From assembly GCA_016271365.2 (NCBI GenBank), contig CM057452.1, positions 1,247,965,001-1,248,029,000 on the forward strand: 64,000 nt of DNA. Direction: 5' to 3'. Within the stretch, counting starts at the first letter, position 1. Every line of letters starts with the position of its first letter. Below, in pieces: positions 35,401 through 47,281 of this stretch. Both the position numbers and the translations under genes were made by a program. The notes beneath the pieces are model-generated. The model ran no database searches and had not been told where the DNA came from. It saw nothing but the letters and a program-made list of their open reading frames with translations. This DNA comes from Neoceratodus forsteri (taxonomy: Eukaryota; Chordata; Ceratodontiformes; Ceratodontidae).

Positions 35401-35639
35401 GCCCTCGCGCCATCTTTTTTTTAAATACCTGAAAATTAAAAGCGGTCCCAAGGCGCTTCTCCCTGCCCCCTCCCACAACCCGCACCCACCCACTGCACCC
35501 ACCTCTCCACACCCCTCACCCCATACTTACCTCCAGACCGGCTACCCATCTCTGTGGACCAGGAACACGCCTGCACTCTTCAAAGCCGACCGCGAACTGA
35601 GGAAATGCTGGTAAGCTGTATAATGGGATAGATAGGGTT

Positions 35640-37030
35640 TTCAACTTTGTTGCATATCTCAGGCATTTTTGGACTTTTTGCACCAAATTTTCAACAAGGG
35701 GTTTTGGGACCCTTTCTCATGAATACTGTCACTGTCATGGTGTTGAGCCGAGAGGATGATTTACAGTCACTGCATGAAATCACCTTTCGGGACCGATTAA
35801 TGAAATGACACTGCCAGTGTTCATAAGGTGGCTCTCAAGAAGCCTATTTTGAAATTTTGGTGGAAAAATTCCAAAAAACGACTGTTTTACGAGCGTGCGA
35901 TGCACAGTTCCTACGCACACGCATAAGTTTGCAGATTTTTAATATTTTCACTCCAGATTTTCAACATTGCCATTTTACCACACCTTCTTATAAGTAGTAC
36001 AGCTGTCATTTTTCATATCTCACCCAAAATGTGTTTCCACCCATGTAGCGCACAATGGCGCAGTCTATGTGCGAAATCAATGTATGGGACACATTAAGAA
36101 AATCACAGTGACACTGTTCATGAGTAGAGGTCTTAAAATGGCTATGTTGAAAATTTGGTGAAAAAATTCCTTAAAATTACTGTTTTACAAGCGTGTGTTG
36201 CGCAGTTCCTATGCATGCTCATAAGTTTGCGAATTTAATTTTCACCAGATTTTCAACATTGCCATTTTATTACACTTCCTTATGACCAATATAGCTACCA
36301 TTTTTCATATCACACCAAAATGTGTTTCACATGTAGCACAATAATTGCTGTTGGTGCTAACGCAATGTTTGGGACAGATTAAGAAAATCACAGTTACACT
36401 GTTCATGAGCAGAGGTCTTAAAATGGCTATGTTGAAAATTTGGTGACAAAAGTCCATAAAATGACTGTGTTATGAGTGAGCATTGCGCAGTTTCCACGCA
36501 CCCTCATAAGTTCATGACTTTGTAATATTTTAAGTCCAGATTTTCACCAGTGGCATTTTTCCACACTTCCTTATTTACAGTACAGCTGTCATTTTTCACA
36601 ACATGGCCGAAGTGTGTTTTCACACTTTCAGTGCAGAGATGCGTGGTCGCTGTGGGAAATCATTGTTCGGGACAGATAAAGAAAATCACAGTGACACTGT
36701 TCATGATCGGAGGCACCAAAATGCCTGAGTTGACAATCCGCTGTAAAAAATCCCCAACCTAATTATATTACGGGTGTGCGTTGCACAGTTTCTATGTACG
36801 CTCATGACTTCACCATTTCTTTAAATATTTTTACTGCAGATTTCCAACATTGCCATTTTTACACCTCCCCATGAACAGTACTGTGTCATTTTTACATCCT
36901 ATTCGAATGTTTTCACCTGTGGTTACTAAATACCCGTAGTCGCTGTGCATAAGCAGCTTTGGCTAACAAACTGATATTCCCCTGTTCATGAGGTGGGGTC
37001 ACAAAAAAACCATGTTGAACATTTGGAGTG
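35640..37030. repeat. ~290-bp tandem array, about five units (copy 1)
   Basis: The anchor ATTAAGAAAATCACAG or its variant occurs at 35796, 36093, 36378 and 36676, with an eroded one equivalent to 36961; spacings are 285-298 bp. Units share GTTCATGAGCAGAGGTCTTA, ATGTTGAAAATTTGGTG and CAGATTTTCAACATTGCC. Each unit has an internal hairpin of the type TTACGAGCATGC against GCACGCTCGTAA. Confidence 0.88.
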
Positions 37031-37073
37031 AAAATACCAATGAATGCCTGAGGTATTCGGGTTTCCAACCATA

Positions 37074-37425
37074 ATGGCCAACCCTGTAGAGAATGACAGG
37101 CATCAGGGGTGTGACTTGGGATTCTTGCCTGTAATGCTCATACCATTTCACACCCTGCAGTCAGTGAGAGGCATTGAGGTATGCCTTGGACTCTTCGGCC
37201 CCAAAGTTCACCCCATTCTCCTATATCGCACCCATCTCACCGTATTTCCTAATGGAATGGGGTGCAAAGGGCCAAAGACCCCAAGGAACACCGTGACACT
37301 TGTCAGTGTCTGCAGGGTGGGGTGTGGTGAAATGGCGTGGCCGTTATGCCTGACGACCCAAAGGCACACCCCAATGCCTGTCACTCTCTGCAGGGTGGTG
37401 GTGGTGGTGGGGTTGGCTTCAGTTC
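37074..37425. repeat. foldback module at the right side of copy 1
   Basis: The left arm (GACAGGCATCAGGGGTGTGA and CTGCAGTCAGTGAGAGGCAT) pairs with the right arm (TCAGTGTCTGCAGGGTG and ACACCCCAATGCCTGTCA). The centre is near 37240, at AATGGAATGGGGTG and its complement. Each arm holds two direct sub-copies. It is the same module as at 7060-7785. An open frame of 231 codons across it is a by-product of the repeats. Confidence 0.78.
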
Positions 37426-37515
37426 AGTACTTCACTGCCATTCCTATTACGCAGCTCTGTAACTTCTACACTACCACTGCCAATGCCAGCAAGCAAACAT
37501 TCGGCATTGACAAAT

Positions 37516-39032
37516 GCTTGTTTTTATATAGCTGTTCTGGACAGACTACCAAGATGTGCTGTAAACCCCAGAGAGAAAGACTGAAAATGGAAAAATACTA
37601 TCTAGTAAATTGCAATGGCCAAAACACCATAATTATGAAAGTACATGTTGCAGTGCAGAGTTGCTCTTTAAAATCTTCTCACTCACAACAAATTAAGCAT
37701 ATTAAACTATGCCTCAGTATGGTTATAGTGCATATATAAAAAAAAAGGAAAAGAAATGAATATGATGAAACTAAATTCTCTTCTTCCTCTTGCAAGCTAC
37801 ACATGACATTCATAATTGTATGGTCAGTCACTATACACTGTTTCTCTTTAATTGTTCAGAATGCCCAAAACCAGACATTTCTATACAGTCTCTCAATACA
37901 GAACTTTGGCACATATGCTAAACTTCATGGGGTGTCACCTGCATAACAATATTCACTGTCATAGCAAGATTTTCAAGTCAGAGGGGTTATTAGATGTTTG
38001 ATCATTCTACTCAGTGGCTGCCACTTGTATGTAAAGAATACAGATTTCAGGCATCAGGGCAAATGCCAGAGTGTTATATTTCCCTTTGTGTTCCAAGGAG
38101 TCATGCATTCCAAAGAGCAATCATGATTCATGGTGGAGAACATTGGTAAGTACACAGAACTGAGAATGAAGTGTTAAAATGTTATAGTATGTGTGAAAAA
38201 GGATTAACTAATAAAAAAAGACATTCACACCCTCTTTCTTCCCTGAAAGCCCAATATGACGCCACTAAAAAATAATGTATTTCCAAATTATGCATTTATT
38301 TTCCACATGACCACTCCTAATTGTTTTGTGTTTAAAATAAATAGACTTATAGCATAGGTTCAGTCAATATATTTTATAAATGAAGGGTACATTTATCAAG
38401 AATATTCTTCAGTACAGCTGGAAAGATGTATTCCCCCCTTGAGGGCAGTAATTGAGCCTGCATCAAAAACACAAGAAGCATCTCAAAACCAACCATCTTA
38501 AGATATCAATTTTTTTTTCATAAAGTTTTTAATTAAACTGCCAGTGGCAAAGTCACAGAAAAACAAAAGAATTGAATTTCGTATCATTTTGTTTGATGTA
38601 TTATAGCCAACATGTGCTGAAAAAATGCAGTTTATTGATCATAGAGCAAATCAAGTGTATTCTGAAGGGAGTTGTTCTCTTTTTAGAGCTGTATCATGTT
38701 TTTTTTTTAAGCTCACATCAAAACCATACTAGCTGACATGTTGACAGGTATACTTCCTTAGTTAGTTAGTTACTTACTTAGTTTTATTTACCAAAACATA
38801 TGGCTGGGGAAAAAAATCTTATGCCAGTGGAATTGTGCTGAAATTACAATTTCACTGCCATGAAATTTCATGACATCTCTGAACATTTTGTGAAATGTTG
38901 CCAAAATTGTGATTTCAGTTATTTCCATCTAATTTATAAAGTGTTTGCCCACATTGCACCACAATTGGTGGGATGCCTTTCCCAATATCCATACAGACGT
39001 GTACCCAGTTTCAGATCTCTGTCTTTAAAGGT
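37516..39032. other. no gene recognised, AT-rich
   Basis: No coding or repeat family is recognisable. It contains a short TTAGTTAGTTAG-like run at 38759-38782. Confidence 0.5.
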
Positions 39033-39598
39033 GACTAAGTTATATGTATCTGGAGTACTGCGTGCAGTTCTGGAGACCCCATCTCCACAAGGACATAGAC
39101 AGGATGGAGGCAGTCCAGAGGAGGGCAACTAAAAAGGTGCAGGGTCTGCACCAGAAGTCATACAAAGAGACACTAAAGGAGCTTAATGTGTATATCCTCG
39201 AGGAAAGGAGGGAGCAGAAGGGCATGATAGAAACCTTCAAGTACTTCAAAGGAATTAACAAAGTCCAAGAGGAGCGCATCTTTCAAAAAAAGAGATGTGC
39301 AAGAACAAGGGGGCACAATTTGAAGATAGAGGGGAGATAGCTCAGGGACAACGTGAGGAAGTATTTTTTCATGAAGAGGGTGGTGGACCCATGGAACAGC
39401 CTTCCTGAGGAGGTCATGGGGTCAAAAACAGTGGGGGAATTCAAGAATGCACGGGGCAGACATAAGACAATTCTGGTGGTGGTTAGGAAGAAGTAGGCTG
39501 TTGGTTAACTAGGATCTGCAGCTTATCCAGTAGGTAGGGAAATGGGCAGACTGGGTGGGCCAAGTGATCCTTATCTGCCATCAAAGTCTATGTTTCTA
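39033..39598 (+). pseudogene. CR1 3' fragment
   Basis: It reads YLEYCVQFWRPHLHKDIDRM, MEAVQRRATKKVQGLHQKSY, LKELNVYILEERR, then VDPWNSLPEEV in another frame, and ends with ATCTGCCATCAAAGTCTATG and TTTCTA. This is the same CR1 family as 46575-51232 and covers only the last part of ORF2 and the 3' end. Confidence 0.9.
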
Positions 39599-40516
39599 TA
39601 AGCCTCCAAATGTTTGGACATTTTTAATTACATTTCACAATTATGTAAACCAAAAAGTATTAAGCCCTGTAACTTTAAAACTAGAGAACAGAATGTCACC
39701 ACTTTTGTTAGGTTCACTGACCCAAATATTAGGCTTTAAGCCACCCCCCCCAAGGCCATCAGCAGAACATCACACTGCCATGCTGATGCCCCAGGTTTGG
39801 AAGCAAGCCTGGGATGTTATGTTGCTTGGCAGTGCATCTCGGTCAGGGAGGGTTGGCAGTGGGTTCCAAGAACACAGCAAACCCCTTTGACTGGGCAAGG
39901 GAGCTTCCCTCTTCTGCAGAGAAAGCTCAGGGGCATCATTTCACTAAAACCATAGGGGTTGCAAGACAAACTATAGGCCGGGAGTCTGGTGGCAGCCTCG
40001 GGCCACAGAAAATGTTTTAAATTTGGTGCATTATGGTGCATTTTGGGGGTAATTTCAAACAGATTTTGCTACTTTGTTATCCTTTCCCCATGCTCAGTAA
40101 GTTGCACCCTAGTGCACCTCACAGAATACCCTTAGTCCAGTATGTTGTCTGAACCACCTTCTCCATAGCATTTCACCAAAACCCTTGGTTTTGCAAGACC
40201 ATCAAAATGTTTCTATGTAACAATGTAAGCCATATTAGCCAGCCTGTCATGTTAGGAACAATACTGGGTCATAGTTTTTTTTTTTGGCTGAAGTCCATTC
40301 ATTTATTGTAACGTAATAGACAGAGTGAGGCAAAGCCAGTCACGTAAGTGAACATACACACCAGTTCTTCACCCATATAGACCTCTGGACTAATTATTAT
40401 GAACTGACTTTTAAAAACAATAGCACTCAGTATTCTTCATGTTGCACCTCCCCAGTATACACTGGAGCTCCTTTTCACTTTCCTGGATACACTGTCATGT
40501 AAGTGGCAGGTTAAAT
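39599..40516. other. no gene recognised
   Basis: I see no motif or repeat family in this stretch beyond short homopolymer runs. Confidence 0.5.
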
Positions 40517-40526
40517 AGCAACCCAC

Positions 40527-40612
40527 GCCATTCAAAAAGCACCTCAAAAATGCAGGTCTGTCTGTTCTAGTAACAGACAGACTTGTACTTTTCAAGGTGC
40601 TTTTTGAACCTT
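40527..40612. repeat. near-perfect palindrome, about 39-bp arms
   Basis: The left arm CATTCAAAAAGCACCTCAAA plus AGGTCTGTCTGTT pairs with AACAGACAGACTTGTA plus AAGGTGCTTTTTGAACC. The centre is CTAGT at about 40569. Confidence 0.88.
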
Positions 40613-40924
40613 TTACACTGCAGCTTGCCAATAGTTTGGAAAAGTAACACAGTCAACAATGCTGTACTTCCTATAAGAAGAGGGTTGATTGCCATGCTAT
40701 GCCCCTATGTGCCTCTGTCAACGAGTCCACAACAGCATGTTGTCCTTTTATTAACATGGTGCTAGTGTGGATGGGTACTGGTCACACTTAAGGAGATTTT
40801 TATCACAGAAGCCATATTTTATCGTTACAGCCTGGTGTTGTAGGATAGTAATGCAAAATACAGGATTCTCATGGGCTGAAACCTTTCTTAACGTTAACCA
40901 ATAGTCATGGTTAGAAACAAAGCA

Positions 40925-41090
40925 GCAGTGATATAAGAAAGGAATCATGTTGCTGAAGTGACCAGTGGGTCTTTATTATTTTTAAAAGGTACAAAGAATG
41001 TACGTTTTCAAAACACACATTCTTTGTACCTGTTATAAAGATCCACTGATCACTTCAGCGACATGATTCCTTGCTTATATCACTGTTCAG
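40925..41090. repeat. palindrome, about 80-bp arms
   Basis: The left arm (AGTGATATAAGAAAGGAATC, GCTGAAGTGACCAGTGG, GGTACAAAGAATG) pairs with the right arm (CATTCTTTGTACC, CCACTGATCACTTCAGC, ATTCCTTGCTTATATCACT). The loop region is near 41010. Few mismatches are visible. Confidence 0.88.
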
Positions 41091-41298
41091 CTGGTTGGAG
41101 GAAGTCAGTTGCACCTTGTACCTTGCCACACACCTGAGACATGGTCCCTGATAGTTGCAGTTGTATGATGGCAAAAAAAATCACACCCTATTATATTGAT
41201 TACTACATCCAGTGTACAGAATTAGCACTGAAGAAATATGTCATGATGACTAACAAATACTGCTGCTTTAAAAACCAGAAAGACTGACAGACAGACAG

Positions 41299-41299
41299 G

Positions 41300-41354
<55 letters not shown>
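41299..41354. repeat. (AGAT)n microsatellite
   Basis: About 14 AGAT units, preceded by a short ACAG run. Confidence 0.95.
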
Positions 41355-41355
<1 letters not shown>

Positions 41356-44300
41356 AGAAGAACAGGGATGAGCAAATATGTAAAAGTACTCCCCATTCCC
41401 TTCAAGACTTGATTCATAATGCATGTCAGATTAAAAAGTGTTTTTGAAATGGTCAGTCTTATTAAATAACTGAGGTTACATTTAGAGGCTAATTATTTTG
41501 AACTGTGATTCCAAAATGGTACAATATGTTACTAATCTTTAAAAATAACCATTTCAGACAACCATTATTCTATATTTAAAGCAGTCTCCTGAATTCTGTG
41601 ACATTTTCCCCTTTAGTAAAAAATATTTTTATACGTCCAGTGCATGCTTCATCTAACCCTCCTGACTAATACTCTGTCGTTGATCACAACTTTCATCTGA
41701 CACTCTCTTAGGAGTTACTTTCTAAGGTCTAACAAAGGGCCCCTACCTATGATATCTAAGGTATTAACCTTGAAGGATTACCGTTTCCATCTTTATTGTC
41801 CCTAGTGAGGGGAGTTGAGAGAACACACTGGGAGGCCAGATCTAGATCACAACATTTTTTACTGACCTGCTCCAGTTCAGATCAACCGCGAGCAGTGGAT
41901 GTTCAGCAGTTACTGGCTGGGCCAACATCCTGGAGAAAGGAGCTTGGTTGCAGTCCAACTTCATTCAATTTTCAATCTGCTGCTGCACACCAAGCCAATG
42001 AGAGTGACTGGGACCATCACCAAAAGCCCTGCTCTGCCATCCATGCACTTCCTTCTACAACTGCTCCTGAGAGTCAGACTCAGGGTCCTGTCAGCTGCCA
42101 TGCTGAGATTGATGCTACCACCAGGCTACCTGCCACTGTTCATCTTTAGCTTCCATACTTCTCTGTTCCCTATGACTTCCTGACCCTGCTGCAGGCTTGC
42201 TTGAAATACTAACTGTACTTCTACTCCCAGTGTGGGAATGGAGGCTAGAATCTTAAGAGAAGTCACGAAACTGTATTCCAGACACTGTGCTTTTTATCCT
42301 TGAAACTAGGGCACAGTGTGTTTAGAGGCAGATCCACATCAGCAGATACTCCATGCCCCTCTCATTGGGTTCTTAGGTATTCCGTCAGATGCCAACAGCA
42401 AGGGTTGTCAGACACACCCTCTATACACCCCTGACCTTTGGCCTAAGTGCTACCCACACACTCCATCCTTAAAGAAAACAGAGACATCATGTCTGCCCCC
42501 CCAAAGCATGTCATACTGCACTGCTGTCCATGGCCCCAGGGGACATAAAGCTGCTGATCCAGTGCTTGCATTTTTAGCATATTAGGATCCTTAAGATACC
42601 TCCTATCTCTGCCCTACCTCCTATCTCTGCCTCCCGCCAAATAATTTGAGAAGCTTTGGTCCCCACCTAGCCCAGAGACTTTAGTACTGTGTCCCCCGAC
42701 AGTTGTTCTATACAAACAGATATATTTAAGGACAACAATAACCCATTCAAGGGTCCCAGTGTCCCAAAACATCACATACCACTATGAAGGATGTGGGGCA
42801 CGATATGTACCACTAATACCTGTCAGTTAAATTTTTTTTACGTTTATTAGCAATCCAAACATGGGTGGCTCAGGCCCTGAGAAAACGGAGTCGAATGCAA
42901 AAGAAACGTGGAAAAACAAATGAAAAAGGTTGCGCGGCTGCACGTTCAAACACAACAAGGAATTCCAACATTAGGACACATTAAAAAGTTTTATTGCACA
43001 CAAAAGTATCACCCCCCTCCATGACACAGCCTTTTTCCTTGGAAATTTGTATGTGTATCCATATATTACTCTGTACTGGGAAGGCCGATGACCTGCTTCA
43101 GTGTACCAGCTCCCCCCACTGTTACCATGATCCCAATCGATAGAGTCTCATTTCAGGGGAAGCATAAATTATTAAGAGTTGGATCCTGCACTCACTGACT
43201 CTGGGATTACTACTAAAGTAAACATGTAGTCACATATAAAATGGTGGCTGCAACAGGAATGGGACCCCCCCCCCCAGTGTATCGCTGACTGTAATGTACA
43301 AACCAAATCAATTATTGCCTCATAAATCAAGTGTTCAGGTCAGCATGCCAGGGGATGGGGAGCAATGCATGGTTAATGCAGCAGAAATTGGGTAGCAGCC
43401 ATGAAAGAATAGCCACTTACCGGCCACAGAGGATTCTAGACACCACGGCAGAGTTCAGCTTCCATGCTCCCATTATCTTGCAAGTGCAGCAACAGTTCCT
43501 TGCAGCAACAGTTCCTTCCATGAAGCCATATAATTTCAAATGCAGACACATTTACCATACATTTTAGTGGCTGAGTCAATATCAGACACCCTCTCCATGT
43601 CAGCAGAACAGCAAAGCGCTCATACCAAGTTAATGTATTGTAATTGTAGCACAGTAGTTTGAGCAGGACCAAAGCGAGACTGGTGAGGAGCAATATCAAT
43701 TTCAGGCAATTGACATGGTGAAAATATCAGTTTACAGATGAGGGTCAGGACCACGGAAACAAGAAGGTGTTATCAGATGACTACCCAAGGGCCAGTACTT
43801 TAATAAAGTAAATAGTAGTAAACAACGAAAGGTGCTTATGAGCATACAGCGGTAGGGAAACAGAAGCGGCATCCTAAATACATATGTGAAATGAACTGTT
43901 TACAGAGTACCTTAGTAAGGATGCCATGCCATCCCCTCCAGATCCACATGCTGGCCCAGGTGTAGTAGGTAAACAGACTCAGAGCTCTCCTCATGGTCAG
44001 GTGAAGGCCCAGGCCCAGCAGTCTCCCTGATATTTCTTACCCTAATGCTGTCCCTATCATGAAGCAAGCAGCATTCAAATGCACCGTCGCTCAGCTAGCC
44101 ACACCCCTACCTGTACAGCATCCAATCATAACTCATGGAAAACAGCTGACTGATTTCACTCTGTACACTCGGCGGGGAGGGGAGCAATTGCCCAGTGAGT
44201 GCTGACTCGGTGGGGGTGGGTGATTTTGGGAAGAGGACAGGGGAGGGGACTGCCAACTGAAAAAAACAGACACAGAGCAAGAAATGTGAGCCGTGGGAAA

Positions 44301-44754
44301 CCACAGTAATGAAAAAAAAAAATGAGAACGAAATATCAACCAGGAACCAGCATAGCACAAGCTGCCAGTACAGAGGTTGCAAGCAGAATATAGGGGTCAT
44401 GAAAATATGCATAGGGGTCTCAGTTGTGACTCCTGGTGACCCCTAAATGATGCCCCTGGGAAAGATGTGGCTGTGCGAGACTGACAGAGACACCACCCCC
44501 ACAAGAGGAGATGGGAAGGAAAAAAATGTTGGAAAAAAACTGGTAGGCAATTGAATGATGGTTGGATTCAGTCTTATCAGGGTACTGTATATCCCTGTGA
44601 ACAGGAATATCCCTGGGAGACGAACTGTCAGCCTGGAGAAAAAAAAAACAATATGGAAACATAATAGAGGCTATACAGTATGTGTCAACTTTCTAATCTC
44701 TTGCTCAAAGACTGAACAAGTTATAAACAGCCAAAGATTCCAAAATAACTTCAC
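41355..44754. other. no gene recognised
   Basis: About 3.4 kb without a recognisable gene or element. Minor features are a direct repeat of CTACCTCCTATCTCTGCC-like units near 42598-42632, a repeat of GCAGCAACAGTTCCTT at 43487-43518 and a run of C at 43266-43276. Open frames up to 117 codons show no motif. Confidence 0.5.
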
Positions 44755-44957
44755 AAAAACATGGAATCTGATGGCAGATAAGAACCGCTTGGTCCATCTA
44801 GTCTGCCCAATTCCCTACCTAATGGATAAGCTGCAGATCCTAGTTAACCAACAGCGTTCTTCCTCCTACCCCCCACTAGAATTGCCTTATGTCTGTCTCA
44901 TGCATTCTTGAATTCCCCCACTGTTTTTGACCCCACAACCTCCTCAGGAAGGCTGTT
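44755..44957 (-). repeat. CR1 3'-end fragment
   Basis: The plus strand reads ACATGGAATCTGATGGCAGA, GTCTGCCCAATTCCCTACC and GATAAGCTGCAGATCCTAGT, the complement of the CR1 3' end also present at 32896. It ends near CCTCAGGAAGGCTGTTC. Confidence 0.88.
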
Positions 44958-45347
44958 CAGTAACTGAAGTTGAATTTCATGAGCTTTTGTGAAATTGTGG
45001 AATGTTGTGATACTTTTGTCAAAGCCATGTCAATACATTTTGCCCAGTCACACACTTGAGTTGCCATTACAGAGGAAGGTAAAGACTGGACAAAGAGGCA
45101 ATAAGGTAGCATTCATAGGGGCTCCACAGTAAACATATAGTGGTACCAAGTGTCTGGTCAATATCTTGAGTGACGAACTATGAATAATAGTCATGGACAT
45201 CACTGTGCATTAGCATGAATTCTTGCAATATACCAGATAACCAATAGTGCTCACTGACTTCATGACTTGAGGAAGCACATGCATGTGCCGCATTGTTTCT
45301 GTACAATGCCAACTCCTGATTGTTTAACAACTCTGTAGATAACAATG

Positions 45348-46574
45348 TATGTTTTTATGTTGCTTGCACGCATGTGCAAGAAACATAGTGCCATCATCCA
45401 AGTTTTCGGAGGTGTGGCAACCGTCTTCCAATTCAGTCAGTGTGTTTGCAGGTGTGGCCACAGTTCTCCAATGACTGCTGCAGCTGTCTATGACAACAGT
45501 TGAGAAATGCAGTGCTGTACAGTTGAAAGGGAGAGCTCCACTTCAGTGAGCAGAGCTCTCCCTCCACATGCACGCACGCAAGCACACATATGGCGTGCTG
45601 ATGAACTTTCTCCCCCCCACACACAGTATGGTGCACGGGGTGCCAATCCCTGTCGGCTCCACGCCTCCCCAACAAAAGCTGTCTAGGTGCCACGCTGGGA
45701 GCCCACCCCAGTGTGGCAAAAACTGTTATGGCCTACAGGTGCACAATCCCCCGTCAGCTCCATGGCTTTACGCCCCCCCCAAAAGCTTTCCAAGTGCCAC
45801 GCTGGGAGCCCACCCCAGTGTAGCGAAGCTTATTATGGCTGAAAGGGGTGCCCAATCCCCCGTCGGCTTCAGCCGCCCCAAACAGCCTTTCCAGCTGCCA
45901 TGCTGGGAGCCCACCCCAGCGTGACAAACGTCCCTCATCATCTTTAAAAAAAAAAAAACCTGTAAACAAAAAAATGGTCCCTCGTAGTATCCGTCTCCCT
46001 ACCCACCACCCGCACCCACCCACTGCACACCCGCCTCCCCACCCCCCTCACCCCATATTTACCTCTGGAGTCCAGCGCGATGATCTTCGGTGGACCGGGA
46101 ACATGTCTGCACTCTTCAAAGCTGACTGTGAACTGAGGAAGTGCCGGTAAGCTGTATAATGGCATAAATAGGGTTTTTTCAACTTTGATGCATATCTCAG
46201 GCATTTGGGGGAATTTTGGGCCCAAATTTTCAACATGGGATTTTTGGGACCCCTCCTCATGAATTCTTGCACTGTCTTGGCATTAATTGGGCCCAAAGGA
46301 TGATTTTGAGGTCACTGCGCAAAATCACCTTTCAAGACTGATTAATGAAACGACAGTGCCAGTGTTCATAAGGTGGGTTCCCAAAAAGCCTATGTTGAAA
46401 ATTTGGTGAAAAAATTCCTAAAAATGACTGTTTTATGAGCTTGCATGGCGCAGTTCTTACGCACTCTCGTAAGTTCACGAATTTTTAATATTTGCACTCC
46501 AGGTTTTCAACATTGCCATTTTACCACACCTCCTTATGAGCAGTACAGCTGTGATTCTTCACATGTTGCCCAAA
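45348..46574. repeat. left half of copy 2 with three GC-rich hairpin units
   Basis: GTGCAAGAAACATAGTGCCA and TTCCAATTCAGTCAGTGTGT are shared with copy 1. Hairpin cores GCCACGCTGGGAGCCCACCC lie near 45690, 45798 and (as GCCATGCTGGG) 45897. A conserved junction (GGTAAGCTGTATAATGG) leads into the ~290-bp array, whose first anchor is at 46341. Confidence 0.8.
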
Positions 46575-46578
46575 CCCT

Positions 46579-46966
46579 ATAGCTTGGCAGAAGACACCAA
46601 GAGAAAGGACTGCTGTGTGACTGAACTTCTCTGCTGGGACTAAAGTAGAAGAACTTTTGTATTTGGACCTTTAATTTAGGGTAAAAAACTAACATACAAA
46701 ACAAAAGCAAAAAAAAGTGTGTGTTTGGGTTAACTGAACTGAATGGGTAACTGAAAAGTCATCTAGGTGTAAATCTCAGGTAACTGAAAGGACTTAACTG
46801 CTGTGAGGTTTAAATTACTTGTAGAAAGATCTGGTAAGTAGGGGGAGTGGCTTAGCTAGAAGGAAGCTACATTTAAAGACTGCCTTAGAAAGATTCTGCT
46901 AATAGCTTGGCAGAAGACACCAAGAGAAAGGACTGCTGTGTGACTGAATTTCTCTGCTGGGACTAT
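46579..46966 (+). repeat. direct repeat in CR1 leader, spacing 323 bp
   Basis: ATAGCTTGGCAGAAGACACC starts at 46579 and at 46902, and similarity continues about 65 bp to CTGCTGGGACTA. It looks like one full and one partial leader monomer, like the two 413-bp units at 15985. Confidence 0.8.
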
Positions 46967-47281
46967 ATTGCCCTCCTTCCCTTCCCTCCGCCCAAAGCTA
47001 GATTCTATTTTTATAGGCACAGGATTTGACTGACAACAGGAACTTCCTGTATAGGGGCAGGAAGTGAGTGAACACAGAACCACCAAGGACCCACCATCCT
47101 AGAAGGGGCAAGAGTAGCTCTCAGGCCCCCTCTAGCTGCTGGAGGTCTGCCTCTAAACAAGTAAGTGGTCTACTGAGAAATATAGGATATTCTTGTCTCA
47201 GAACAGGACAATCAGGAGCTTAAAGGGCACACAGGCAGAAAGTAAGGAGAGAGAGAGAAAAAAACAAAGAAAGAGTAAGGA

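Larger units (their letters stand above)
34822..37515. mobile_element. unrecognised hairpin-dense non-coding element, copy 1
   Basis: This stretch is repeated in the same order at 45348-53115 (minus insertions). Order of parts: a palindromic start (TATGTTTGCTTGCATGC against GTGCAAGAAACATA), a GC-rich ~100-bp repeat (35180-35400), a shared junction around GCACTCTTCAAAGC, a ~290-bp tandem array (35640-37030), a foldback module (37074-37425) and an end with AGCAAGCAAACATTCGGCAT. ATGTTTGCTTGC near the left end is inverted as GCAAGCAAACAT near the right end. There is no transposase or polymerase motif. It is presumably non-autonomous; the mobilising enzyme is unknown. The 234-aa open stretch at 34910-35614 looks fortuitous. 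Confidence 0.7.

Noticed and set aside
34910..35614. 234-codon open frame, with a similar C-terminal reading (LFKADxELRKC) near 46100-46150 in copy 2
   Set aside because: It spans CA-rich and GC-rich hairpin repeats with His/Pro runs. The shared reading is explained by DNA similarity of the two element copies and is not conserved upstream.
37044..37739. 231-codon open frame that could be a gene
   Set aside because: It runs through both arms of the foldback module and shows no domain; its composition follows the repeats.
41796..42585. Three open frames of 89-117 codons on the plus strand
   Set aside because: They show no recognisable domain or splice context and overlap in different frames; nothing supports coding.
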